A stretch of DNA of 24,101 bases from Ruminococcus sp. (GTDB lineage Bacteria; Bacillota; Clostridia; Oscillospirales; Acutalibacteraceae). Shown here piece by piece: positions 15,031 through 22,159 of this stretch. A model generated the notes under the pieces. That model ran no database searches and was not told where the DNA came from. It saw nothing but the letters and a program-made list of their open reading frames with translations. Where the stretch lies: NCBI GenBank assembly GCA_003521625.1, contig DPHV01000028.1, positions 1 through 24,101 of the forward strand. Reading direction: 5' to 3'. Positions within the stretch are counted from its first letter, which is position 1. Every line of letters starts with the position of its first letter. The translations under genes were made by a program, and so were the position numbers.

Positions 15031-16425
15031 TTAAAATCTGAAATACAAGAACGGATTGTAGCTCTGGTCAACAAGGCTTGCTGTGCTGACAAGCAGAATT
15101 ACAACGCAGAACAGCGTTTCCAAAATCCAAATGTACCTTGTATCGGAAAAGCGTGAATAAAGCTTTGCGCCAAGCGGTGTGCTTGCAATTGCCGCAACAA
15201 TAAGCAACGGCAGGTAATTCAGAATAAGCGTAAGCGCCTGAGCTCCGCAAAGTCCGTTGCCGAAGTTGAACAAGTCGGTGAGGAAGCTTCCAAGCTGTGA
15301 CATATCGGTAAAGTAGAAAAGTCCCCAGCCGATAATTACAATAAATATCGTGTATACGTGCTGTAAAACGGCAGGCAGTTTTTCAAGAAAACGCTTTAAA
15401 ACAAATTTTTCGAGAATCAGCAGTAAGCCGTAGTAAAGTCCCCAGAGCAGGAAGTTGTACGACGCACCGTGCCACAGTCCTGTAAGTCCCCACACTACAA
15501 GAAGATTTATTATCTGTCGCTTAACGCCCTTTCGGTTACCGCCGAGAGGAATGTAAACATACTCCTTAAACCACGTTGACAGCGAGATGTGCCATCTTCT
15601 CCAGAAGTCGGTAATCGACTTTGCGATGTAGGGGTAGTTGAAGTTTTTGAGGAACTCAAAGCCGAGCATATTACCCAAGCCGCAAGCCATATCGGAATAA
15701 CCCGAAAAGTCAAAGTAAATCTGAAACGTGTATGCAATAATTCCAACCCACGTACCGATAACGCCGTTTTCGTCCGTTGTTGCAAACATTGCGGTAGTCA
15801 GCGTACCCATCTGATTTGCAATCAGCACCTTTTTGCCGAGTCCGACCATAAAGAGCAGAACACCCTTTGTGAACTGTTCAAGAGTTTCTCTGCGGTGAGT
15901 GAGCTGATATGCAACGTCCCTGTAGCGGACAATCGGTCCTGCAATAAGCTGGGGAAACAGTGCAACGTATGTACCGAAGTTTATAAAGCTCTTTGAAACA
16001 GGAGCGTCGTCACGGTAAACGTCGATTACGTAACTCATTGTCTGGAAAGTATAGAAGCTGATGCCTATAGGCAGGCTGATTTGCAGCTCGGGAATATTCA
16101 GGAATGGCAGCATATTCAGCGTTTCGGTTATCATTCCCGTGTACTTGAACACAGCAAGAATACCGATGTCAAGCACGCAGGTGAGAATCAGAAACAGCTT
16201 TTTCTTATTTTCATCCTGTCGGTACTTGTCAACGAGAAATCCGCCGATATAGTTAAAGAAGATATTGAAAACCATAAGCAGAACGAGCATAGGCTCGCCC
16301 CAGCCATAGAAAATAAGGTTTATGATAAAAAGAAAAATATTTCTGCCCTGCCTCGGCACAAGATAGTACGCCAAAAGCGTTATCGGCAGATACGCAAACA
16401 AAAATACAAGGCTTGAAAATACCAA
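15031..16425 (-). CDS. MBOAT family O-acyltransferase (AlgI/PatA-like)
   Basis: This is a polytopic membrane protein of the membrane-bound O-acyltransferase family, 464 residues with about 10-12 hydrophobic segments. The signature region contains FDFSGYSDMA (239-248), FWRRWHISLSTWFKEYVYIP with His279, and LTGLWHGASYNFLLWG with the catalytic His319. AlgI, PatA and DltB relatives take acyl groups from a cytoplasmic donor and pass them across the membrane. The start is a TTG at 16425, seven bases after AGGGGGA; no ATG fits. It is the first gene of a two-gene unit with the DHHW protein downstream. No dltA, dltC or dltD-type genes lie nearby, so D-alanylation is less likely than O-acetylation. Confidence 0.93.
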   Translation of the reverse strand: MVFSSLVFLFAYLPITLLAYYLVPRQGRNIFLFIINLIFYGWGEPMLVLLMVFNIFFNYIGGFLVDKYRQDENKKKLFLILTCVLDIGILAVFKYTGMITETLNMLPFLNIPELQISLPIGISFYTFQTMSYVIDVYRDDAPVSKSFINFGTYVALFPQLIAGPIVRYRDVAYQLTHRRETLEQFTKGVLLFMVGLGKKVLIANQMGTLTTAMFATTDENGVIGTWVGIIAYTFQIYFDFSGYSDMACGLGNMLGFEFLKNFNYPYIAKSITDFWRRWHISLSTWFKEYVYIPLGGNRKGVKRQIINLLVVWGLTGLWHGASYNFLLWGLYYGLLLILEKFVLKRFLEKLPAVLQHVYTIFIVIIGWGLFYFTDMSQLGSFLTDLFNFGNGLCGAQALTLILNYLPLLIVAAIASTPLGAKLYSRFSDTRYIWILETLFCVVILLVSTASLVDQSYNPFLYFRF

Positions 16426-16471
16426 GTGGGTATCCCCCTAAAAATTAAATGTTTTTCTAAATATATAATTT

Positions 16472-16500
16472 ATTTTATCTTATACAGTCCTCATAGTCAA
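16472..16500 (-). promoter_or_regulatory. Promoter of the MBOAT-DHHW operon
   Basis: The minus strand has TTGACT (16495-16500), exactly 17 bp, and TAAAAT (16472-16477), about 47 bp ahead of the TTG start. Confidence 0.62.
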
Positions 16501-16512
16501 TAACATTCCAAG

Positions 16513-16544
16513 AAAAAACGGCCGCCTTTTTTGGCAGCCGTTTA
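16513..16544 (-). terminator. Terminator of the M23 peptidase gene
   Basis: On the minus strand an AAACGGC/GCCGTTT stem continues as GCC/GGC across one mismatch and ends in six T residues. It lies about 43 bp past the stop of the M23 gene and just upstream of the MBOAT promoter. Confidence 0.75.
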
Positions 16545-16586
16545 ATGTGCAAAAACCATTATTAAATATTATACATTTATTTGATT

Positions 16587-17570
16587 TTATTGCTTTTCAT
16601 TGTATTCAAATTGTCTTGTGAATTCCTTTGTTTCGCTGTTTCGCAAAACTGCGCTCTGGTGTTTTTCAAGCAGGCTTGTTATTGCGCTGATATCAATCCA
16701 GATTTCGTTGTCACTTTCCTTTTGCTTTTCGTTAAAAACAAGCTCAAGCCCTATGTGCAGATGACTTTCGGTAATGCCGTTGGTGTTTTCGGTGTCGCTG
16801 TAGCCTGTTCGTCCGACATAGCCGATTACATCTCCCGCCTTTACCGTATCGCCCTCTTTTAAATTTTCGGCAAACGGTCTGTTCTGCCGCAGGTGAGCGT
16901 AATACCAGTATCTCTTACTGTCGTTTGAGCGTATTCCGATTCTCCAGCCGCCGTAGCGGTTCCAGCCCATACACTCCACCTTTCCCGATTCAACCGCAAT
17001 TACGGGAGTACCGACAGCCGCCATCATATCGTGACCGAGGTGAGGACGTGTGTAGCCGTAGGTTCTAACAGCACCGAAATCATCGTAGCAGGAATACGGA
17101 AATGTCTTTGCAATCGGCGAAAACCAGCGTATTCCGTACTTTTGCTCCATAACCTTATTGCCGCTGTCGTCCTCACGCTCCTCCTCATAAGCGCCGACCA
17201 TTCCGTTCAGCGCCGCACCGTAAGCTTCCTTATAATAAGAATAGTATTTCATATCCTTTGTAAGGCTTCCCTCGCTTTCGCCGTCCGAAAGTTTTTGCGC
17301 AAAGTCGGTCATATCGGAGTATTTGTACTTTGAAAAATCTCCGCCGTATTTTGCGCCGAGATATGCAAGCAGAGTTATGAAATCAAGCTTATTCTTTTCG
17401 CCCTGTGACGAAACATCAAGGTCAACAGCCGCCTGCAAAGCCGCCTTTGTCACGTTGAATTCAACGTATTTTATGTAGTTGCTGTCGGTTATGTCACGTC
17501 CGCCGAAAAGCGTCATAAGTGAAATTGCAATCACCAGAACGCCCATAAACACACACAAGGTTTTTTTCAT
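16587..17570 (-). CDS. Membrane-anchored M23 (LytM-like) peptidase
   Basis: M23 metallopeptidases cut peptidoglycan cross-bridges or stem peptides outside the cell. The 327 residues start with a short positive end and one hydrophobic segment (about 5-23), either a signal anchor or signal peptide. A helical spacer of about 120 residues follows. The peptidase domain (about 145-280) has the zinc ligands His177 and Asp181 in PHLGHD and His272 in SHLHIG, plus His226 in YAHL and His270. All catalytic positions are kept, so it should be active. I start it at the ATG at 17570; a GTG and an ATG a few codons upstream overlap the GGTG ribosome site. It is a single-gene unit. A role in growth or sporulation cannot be told from sequence. 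Confidence 0.88.
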   Translation of the reverse strand: MKKTLCVFMGVLVIAISLMTLFGGRDITDSNYIKYVEFNVTKAALQAAVDLDVSSQGEKNKLDFITLLAYLGAKYGGDFSKYKYSDMTDFAQKLSDGESEGSLTKDMKYYSYYKEAYGAALNGMVGAYEEEREDDSGNKVMEQKYGIRWFSPIAKTFPYSCYDDFGAVRTYGYTRPHLGHDMMAAVGTPVIAVESGKVECMGWNRYGGWRIGIRSNDSKRYWYYAHLRQNRPFAENLKEGDTVKAGDVIGYVGRTGYSDTENTNGITESHLHIGLELVFNEKQKESDNEIWIDISAITSLLEKHQSAVLRNSETKEFTRQFEYNEKQ

Positions 17571-17694
17571 ACGCATCACCGAAAAACACTGGAATATATA
17601 GGAAAAGATTTTCCCGATATAAGCATAATATGATTTTCGGTAAAAAATTAGAAGTGAATAAAACGTACGGTTTGTTTGTATAAGTACAGAAAAA

Positions 17695-18300
17695 TCATTC
17701 CTGCTGATTGTTTTTACTTACAGGCAAAAGAATAAATATTATATTAAACAGTATTCCGACAGTATACAAAAATGGGAATTCTGCTTGTCCGAAAAGGGAA
17801 TCAACAGAAATCATATAGTTTTCAAATACCGAAAGAAGCCATAAACCGACAATTATCAGAGTATATGATACAAAACGAACAGATGATTTTTTAACCGTAT
17901 AAAATTTGTACTTAAACACACAGGTTGTAATCGTCCACATCAAAAAGAAAATTGTGCATATATGTATAAAGCAAAAAAACAAAATTTGTGCCACGGAATC
18001 AGCAGGCAAATGAATCCCCGACGAGTGATTATAAGAATTATACGAACAATATATTATTATTAATTCGACAATATTCACAAGCGTATACTGGAAAGTGCAA
18101 CCGAGAAAGTGATACCACTTTTTTAACAGAATTGTATTGATTGTAAAAAAAGCAAGGTATGATAATACCGTTGTCAACGACAAAATATAACCAAAATTGA
18201 ACATAGTAACCAAATTCACAATTAATAATGCAATTGAAACGGCATAGTTTATAATGTACAAAACAACGGTTGTACGCTTTTTATTGACTGAGTTTTTCAT
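17695..18300 (-). CDS. Unknown six-helix integral membrane protein
   Basis: I do not recognise the family. The 201 residues are very hydrophobic, with about six predicted membrane segments (roughly 13-35, 38-58, 68-88, 103-127, 142-162, 172-195) and short charged loops. There is no signal peptide cleavage site and no obvious catalytic motif. The composition (many Tyr, Phe, Ile, Asn) and AT-rich codons differ from the neighbours, which suggests a different history or low selection on codons. The ribosome site is unusually strong: AAAGGAGGTCAATT precedes the ATG. The promoter region carries an 11-bp palindromic pair, so it is likely regulated. A small permease, bacteriocin-immunity or sensor role would each fit; none is supported. 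Confidence 0.8.
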   Translation of the reverse strand: MKNSVNKKRTTVVLYIINYAVSIALLIVNLVTMFNFGYILSLTTVLSYLAFFTINTILLKKWYHFLGCTFQYTLVNIVELIIIYCSYNSYNHSSGIHLPADSVAQILFFCFIHICTIFFLMWTITTCVFKYKFYTVKKSSVRFVSYTLIIVGLWLLSVFENYMISVDSLFGQAEFPFLYTVGILFNIIFILLPVSKNNQQE

Positions 18301-18319
18301 AATTGACCTCCTTTGTCTA

Positions 18320-18373
18320 TTTGTATATATGACCTATTACAATTATATTATAACAGATATATACAAAAGTCAA
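18320..18373 (-). promoter_or_regulatory. Promoter with an operator-like 11-bp inverted repeat
   Basis: The minus strand has TTGACT (18368-18373), 17 bp, and TAATAT (18345-18350). A perfect inverted repeat, TTTGTATATAT (18320-18330) and ATATATACAAA (18357-18367), puts one arm in the promoter spacer and the other just after the likely start point, with 26 bp between the arms. This is a good layout for a dimeric repressor. No regulator gene is adjacent. Confidence 0.6.
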
Positions 18374-18380
18374 TATTATA

Positions 18381-18424
18381 TTAAAAAAAGTCGGGCAATT
18401 CTTTTAACGAATACCCAACCTTTT
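18381..18424 (-). terminator. Terminator of queT
   Basis: On the minus strand GTTGGG pairs with CCCGAC (one wobble) and ATTC with GAAT across a small internal bulge. A run of seven T residues follows. It lies about 40 bp past the queT stop. Confidence 0.75.
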
Positions 18425-18461
18425 TAGTTGCAAAATCTTTTATTTATTTTTAAAATCAGAA

Positions 18462-18998
18462 TTATTTTATTGCGAGCAGTTTTTTGTCAAAGCCCTGCTT
18501 TTCAATCAGCCTTGCAAGCGGAAGTCCGAGCACAAACAGCACTCCCAGCTCGCCGAGGGCTACACAGCCTCCCTGAAAAAGGAAATCGCCAAAGTGAAAA
18601 CCTCCCTCAACAAAGAAAAATTCAATCTCAAAGCCTACGATAATTCCGTTGGCAAGCGCAGGCATAAGCGCCGACGCAACAGGGAGCTTAAACAATCTTT
18701 TGTTGCGCAGTAAGTACATCATCACAGCCGCAAGAAGGCTTGCAATCGAGCCGAAAATTAAATCGTACGGTCCGAGCACCGACAGTGAGCTGATGTTTGC
18801 AATTACACAGCCTATCGTAAGTCCCGGAATTGCCGCAGGAGTGAACACTGCAAGAATCGTAAGCACCTCTGCTACTCTGAATTGTACAGCCATTGAAGCC
18901 GTACCCGGTAAAAGAGTGTTTTGCAGGATTGTCAGCGCAGCGTAAAGTGCGGCAATGACAGCCGCCTGTACAATGTACATGGTTGATTTTGTTTTCAT
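18462..18998 (-). CDS. queT: QueT family queuosine precursor transporter (ECF S component)
   Basis: QueT is the membrane substrate-binding (S) component of an energy-coupling-factor transporter for queuosine precursors. It would work with EcfA-EcfA'-EcfT modules encoded elsewhere. The 178 residues form about five to six hydrophobic segments. The N-terminus, AAVIAALYAALTI, is typical of S components and provides the surface for EcfT. Family landmarks include FRVAEVLTILAVFTPAAIPG and IGCVIANISS followed by LGPYDLIFGSIASLLAA. The assignment is supported independently by a preQ1-I riboswitch directly upstream, which overlaps the ribosome site. It is a one-gene unit ended by its own terminator. 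No que biosynthesis genes are in the window, so this organism may salvage preQ1 or preQ0 from its surroundings. Confidence 0.93.
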   Translation of the reverse strand: MKTKSTMYIVQAAVIAALYAALTILQNTLLPGTASMAVQFRVAEVLTILAVFTPAAIPGLTIGCVIANISSLSVLGPYDLIFGSIASLLAAVMMYLLRNKRLFKLPVASALMPALANGIIVGFEIEFFFVEGGFHFGDFLFQGGCVALGELGVLFVLGLPLARLIEKQGFDKKLLAIK

Positions 18999-19002
18999 AT
19001 TA

Positions 19003-19050
19003 AATTCCTCCGTAGTATTTTTTTAGAGTCTGGATTTTGCGAACAGACTA
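19003..19050 (-). promoter_or_regulatory. PreQ1-I riboswitch controlling queT translation
   Basis: On the minus strand stem P1, AGTCTG (19044-19049) with CAGACT (19027-19032), encloses the loop TTCGCAAAATC. An A-rich tail CTAAAAAAATACTA then runs into CGGAGGA, the queT ribosome site. This small H-type pseudoknot layout (stem, C-rich loop, A-rich tail) is that of class I preQ1 riboswitches. Because the ribosome site is part of the tail, ligand binding should block translation rather than cause termination. The likely transcript start coincides with the first base of P1. Confidence 0.85.
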
Positions 19051-19056
19051 TAGAAT

Positions 19057-19085
19057 ATATTATCATAAAAATATTAAAAATGCAA
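19057..19085 (-). promoter_or_regulatory. queT promoter
   Basis: The minus strand has TTGCAT (19080-19085), 17 bp, and TAATAT (19057-19062). The predicted start is around 19049-19050, at the 5' end of the riboswitch. Its -35 box directly touches the -35 box of the divergent promoter. Confidence 0.62.
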
Positions 19086-19114
19086 TTGACTGAATATAAA
19101 ATTTACTGTAAAAT
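19086..19114 (+). promoter_or_regulatory. Promoter of the transglutaminase-pyrK-pyrD unit
   Basis: TTGACT (19086-19091), exactly 17 bp, and TAAAAT (19109-19114) lie only six bases before the ATG at 19121. The transcript should start at or within a base or two of the start codon, leaving no room for a ribosome site. Confidence 0.6.
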
Positions 19115-19120
19115 TAACTT

Positions 19121-20407
19121 ATGGATAATCTCAAATTTATAAAACATAATAACAGAATAAAATTTACTTTGACAGTTGTTTCAGTCCTGCTTTCTGCAAT
19201 AACGCTCTGCTCCTGCAATTTCAGTCTTGACAGTATTCTCGGCAATAAGCCGACCGAGTCTGTTCAGACGAATACAGAATCCGCAACAGAGCCAAAGTCC
19301 GAACGTAAGGTTAAAACAAGCTACAGCTACGACAATCTTTCGTCAGACAAGCTAAGGGAGCTGTATAAGAAAATTGACGAATATGCCGAGATTGCCGCAG
19401 TCGGGTATTTTACCATTGACGCTCCGCTAAACGAAATGCAATTAAGTGAAGCTGTTGAAGCCTACAAAAATGACCACCCCGAGGTTTTCTGGCTTAAAAG
19501 CGATTTTGAATATATCGACAATGACGACAGCACCTCGTTGTTCCTCAGCTACAGCGTACAGCCCGACAACTCTAACCCTGACAGGCTTAAAAAGGCGAAG
19601 GAGAAATTTAACAAAACGATTGATAAAATTATTGATGCCGCACCAAAGAACGCCACAGATTATGAGCTGGAGCTTTACGCAAATGACTATCTGGTTGAAA
19701 ACTGCGTTTATGACAAGGGAGCCGCTGAAACCGAAGGTATAGCAGGACACGAGAACGACGCTTACGGCGCATTGGTTGAGAAGAAAGCGGTGTGCGAGGG
19801 ATATTCAAGGGCATTTCAGCTTTTGTGCAACAGGCTCGGAATTGACTGTATAAGCGTTTCGGGAACTGCCGACGGCGAACCTCACGGTTGGAATAACGTT
19901 AAGCTTGACGGCGAGTGGTACGAGGTTGACGTGACGTGGAACGATACCGACGGCGACACGGAATTTCCTGTATACGAATATTTCAATCTGCCGTCCGACA
20001 AATTCTCCGAGTCGCATTACACCTCTCCGCTTTACAGCGAAATATCGTTAAGTGAATACGAAAACACAGATTACTATTTTAATGTTTTCGCTCCCAAATG
20101 CACCGGAACAAAGTATTACTACTACAGCTACAGCTGTGTGACTGTTTATGACATAAACGACAGCGAAGAAATTACAAATGCAATTGTGCAGGCAGCAAAG
20201 GACGGAGAAAAGTATTTTGATTTCGTAATTGACGAAAGGCTTGATTTTAATACTACCGCCGATGAAATTATATATAACGGCTATCTTGCCGAGTGGATTG
20301 CCAACGCAAACCTTGCCAATCGGTATAATCCAACTTTGAATGAAGAAGCTCGTGTCTACAGCAGTGAAGCAGTTAATGTAATTACAGTTTTTCTTGAATA
20401 CTATTAA
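19121..20407 (+). CDS. Transglutaminase-like domain lipoprotein
   Basis: This 428-residue lipoprotein has a positively charged start, a hydrophobic stretch (about 14-29) and a lipobox LCSC with Cys32 as the likely lipidated residue. A Ser/Thr/Glu-rich linker follows (about 43-65). The transglutaminase-like core has the triad Cys225 (KKAVCEGYSRAFQLL), His255 (GEPHGWNNVKL) and Asp270 (WYEVDVTWND), all intact. Bacterial members of this superfamily are usually peptidases or act in cell-surface remodelling; cross-linking activity is not implied. About 130 residues after the core show no domain I know. There is no ribosome site, and the promoter sits so close that the mRNA looks leaderless. pyrK begins 14 bp after its stop, an odd operon partner. 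Confidence 0.87.
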   Translation: MDNLKFIKHNNRIKFTLTVVSVLLSAITLCSCNFSLDSILGNKPTESVQTNTESATEPKSERKVKTSYSYDNLSSDKLRELYKKIDEYAEIAAVGYFTIDAPLNEMQLSEAVEAYKNDHPEVFWLKSDFEYIDNDDSTSLFLSYSVQPDNSNPDRLKKAKEKFNKTIDKIIDAAPKNATDYELELYANDYLVENCVYDKGAAETEGIAGHENDAYGALVEKKAVCEGYSRAFQLLCNRLGIDCISVSGTADGEPHGWNNVKLDGEWYEVDVTWNDTDGDTEFPVYEYFNLPSDKFSESHYTSPLYSEISLSEYENTDYYFNVFAPKCTGTKYYYYSYSCVTVYDINDSEEITNAIVQAAKDGEKYFDFVIDERLDFNTTADEIIYNGYLAEWIANANLANRYNPTLNEEARVYSSEAVNVITVFLEYY

Positions 20408-20421
20408 GAAGGAATGATAAA

Positions 20422-21174
20422 ATGAAGTACGATGTTCAGAAGTTTCAGCTGATTTCAAATGACGAAATTGCTGAGGGAATTTTTGATATGAGGGTAAAAA
20501 ACGAGGAGCTTGCTCCGCTTGCAAAATGCGGTCAGTTTGCCCACGTTTATGTGCCGTCAAAAACTCTCCGACGTCCGATTTCCGTATGCGACAGCGAAAA
20601 CGGAGTGTTAAGGCTTGTCTATCAGGTCAAGGGTGAGGGTACAAGACTGATGTCCAAAATGAAAGCCGGAACTGACGTTGACATTCTCGCACCTCTCGGC
20701 AACGGCTTTAAAATTGAAAAGGGCAAGCGTTACTGCCTTATCGGCGGAGGAATCGGAGTTCCGCCTATGCTTTACACAGCAAAGCAGACTGAAAATCCAC
20801 TTGTAATAACAGGCTTCCGCAACAAGTCGCTTGTGATTTTGCAGGACGATTTCAAAAAAGCAGGAGCAGAGCTTGTGCTTGCAACAGATGACGGCAGTGC
20901 AGGCGTTCACGGCTTTGTAACCGATATTCTTAAGGAAAAAATCAACGAATTTGACGAGGTTTGCGCTTGCGGTCCTACTCCTATGCTAAAGGCTGTTACC
21001 GCAGTATGCAAAGAAAATAAAAAGCCGTGCCGGATTTCTCTTGAAGAGAGAATGGCTTGCGGAATCGGCGCCTGTCTTGTGTGCGCCGTCAAGGTAAGAA
21101 AAAACGGTGAGGAGATTATGCAGCACGTCTGCAAAAACGGTCCCGTATTCAACGCAGAGGAGGTTGTATTTTAA
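20422..21174 (+). CDS. pyrK: Dihydroorotate dehydrogenase electron-transfer subunit
   Basis: PyrK passes electrons from the PyrD FMN to NAD+ through FAD and a 2Fe-2S cluster in the class 1B enzyme of pyrimidine synthesis. The 250 residues show the FAD-binding RRPISVCD (50-57), the NAD-binding glycine loop GGGIGVPPML (108-117), and four C-terminal cluster cysteines, Cys213, Cys218, Cys221 and Cys237, in a Cx4Cx2Cx15C pattern. AAGGA lies eight bases ahead of the ATG. The stop codon overlaps the pyrD start by one base (TAATG), so the two subunits are translationally coupled. The rest of the pyr operon (carA, carB, pyrB, pyrC, pyrE, pyrF) is absent here, and no PyrR-type leader was seen. Confidence 0.96.
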   Translation: MKYDVQKFQLISNDEIAEGIFDMRVKNEELAPLAKCGQFAHVYVPSKTLRRPISVCDSENGVLRLVYQVKGEGTRLMSKMKAGTDVDILAPLGNGFKIEKGKRYCLIGGGIGVPPMLYTAKQTENPLVITGFRNKSLVILQDDFKKAGAELVLATDDGSAGVHGFVTDILKEKINEFDEVCACGPTPMLKAVTAVCKENKKPCRISLEERMACGIGACLVCAVKVRKNGEEIMQHVCKNGPVFNAEEVVF

Positions 21175-22085
21175 TGGCTGATTTATCTGTAAAAATTGCT
21201 GGAGTTGAATTTAACAATCCTCTTATAGCCGCTTCGGGTACATTCGGCTTCGGCCGTGAATACGGCGAATTTTATCCGCTTGAAAAGCTCGGCGGAATTT
21301 CGTGCAAGGGAATCACTCTAAAACGCCGTGACGGCAATCCTGTGCCGAGAGTAGCCGAAACACCTTCGGGTATGCTCAATGCCGTAGGCTTGCAGAATCC
21401 GGGCGTTGACGTGTTTATCAAAGAGGACTTGCCGTGGCTCAAACAGCAGAATACTGTTGTCATTGCAAACATTGCAGGCAACACTCCCGAGGAGTACTGC
21501 GAAATGGCTGAAAAGTTAAGCGACACGGACATCGATATGATTGAGATGAATATCTCCTGCCCCAACGTCAAGAGCGGCGGCGTCCAGTTCGGAACAAGCT
21601 GTGAGTCCGTCGGCGCAATCACCGACGCCGTGCGCAGACATTGCACAAAGCCGCTTATCGTAAAGTTAAGCCCCAACGTAACCGACATTGTTTCAATTGC
21701 GAAATCGGCTGAGGCAAACGGTGCAGACGCAATTTCAATGATTAACACACTTACGGGAATGAGAATTGACATCAACACCCGCCGCCCCATTATCCGCAAC
21801 AACACAGGCGGAATGAGCGGTCCGGCAATATTCCCCGTTGCTGTCAGAATGGTTTGGCAGGTTGCAGGTGCTGTTAAAATTCCGATAATCGGAATGGGTG
21901 GAATTTCAACGTGGCAGGACGCTGTTGAAATGCTGATTGCAGGTGCATCTGCGTTGCAAATAGGAACTGTGTTCTTTTCCGACCCGTATGCGCCGATTAA
22001 GATTAACGAGGGTATCAACCGCTTCCTTGATGAGAACGGCTTAAAGAGCGTTACAGAGCTTACAGGAACGATTAAACCTTGGTAA
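21174..22085 (+). CDS. pyrD: Dihydroorotate dehydrogenase B, catalytic subunit
   Basis: PyrD oxidises dihydroorotate to orotate, the fourth step of UMP synthesis, using FMN. The 303 residues form a class 1 barrel. Landmarks are KGITLKRRDGNP (45-56), PSGMLNAVGLQNPG (64-77), the catalytic cysteine Cys129 in EMNISCPNV (class 1 uses Cys where class 2 uses Ser), VKLSPNVTDI, the substrate and FMN segment INTLTGMRID with NNTGGMSGPA, and the phosphate-binding IIGMGGISTWQDA. The adjacent pyrK shows it is class 1B, NAD-linked. Translation is coupled to pyrK by a one-base overlap. No terminator follows before the DUF421 gene 65 bp downstream. Confidence 0.97.
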   Translation: MADLSVKIAGVEFNNPLIAASGTFGFGREYGEFYPLEKLGGISCKGITLKRRDGNPVPRVAETPSGMLNAVGLQNPGVDVFIKEDLPWLKQQNTVVIANIAGNTPEEYCEMAEKLSDTDIDMIEMNISCPNVKSGGVQFGTSCESVGAITDAVRRHCTKPLIVKLSPNVTDIVSIAKSAEANGADAISMINTLTGMRIDINTRRPIIRNNTGGMSGPAIFPVAVRMVWQVAGAVKIPIIGMGGISTWQDAVEMLIAGASALQIGTVFFSDPYAPIKINEGINRFLDENGLKSVTELTGTIKPW

Positions 22086-22103
22086 ATTACGTGTTTATTA
22101 ATG

Positions 22104-22109
22104 TATAAT
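22104..22109 (+). promoter_or_regulatory. Possible -10 box for the DUF421 gene
   Basis: A perfect TATAAT lies between pyrD and the DUF421 gene. The best -35 match, TTGGTA at 22079-22084, has a long 19-bp spacer. If used, the transcript would start near 22116, so the hairpin described next would sit at its very 5' end. Confidence 0.35.
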
Positions 22110-22118
22110 AAAAAAGAA

Positions 22119-22159
22119 AAAGTCCATAATAATCTCTCGGAGGGATTATTATGGACTTT
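22119..22159 (+). promoter_or_regulatory. Long RNA hairpin covering the DUF421 ribosome site and start codon
   Basis: AAAGTCCATAATAATC (22119-22134) is a perfect reverse complement of 22144-22159. The stem extends inward by TCT/AGG pairing (one T-G wobble), giving 19 pairs around a CGG triloop. The ribosome site GGAGGG and the ATG (22151-22153) are both on the structured side. On the plus strand only three T residues follow, so it is not a normal terminator there. On the minus strand it is followed by a T-rich run and would terminate leftward transcripts. Confidence 0.8.
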
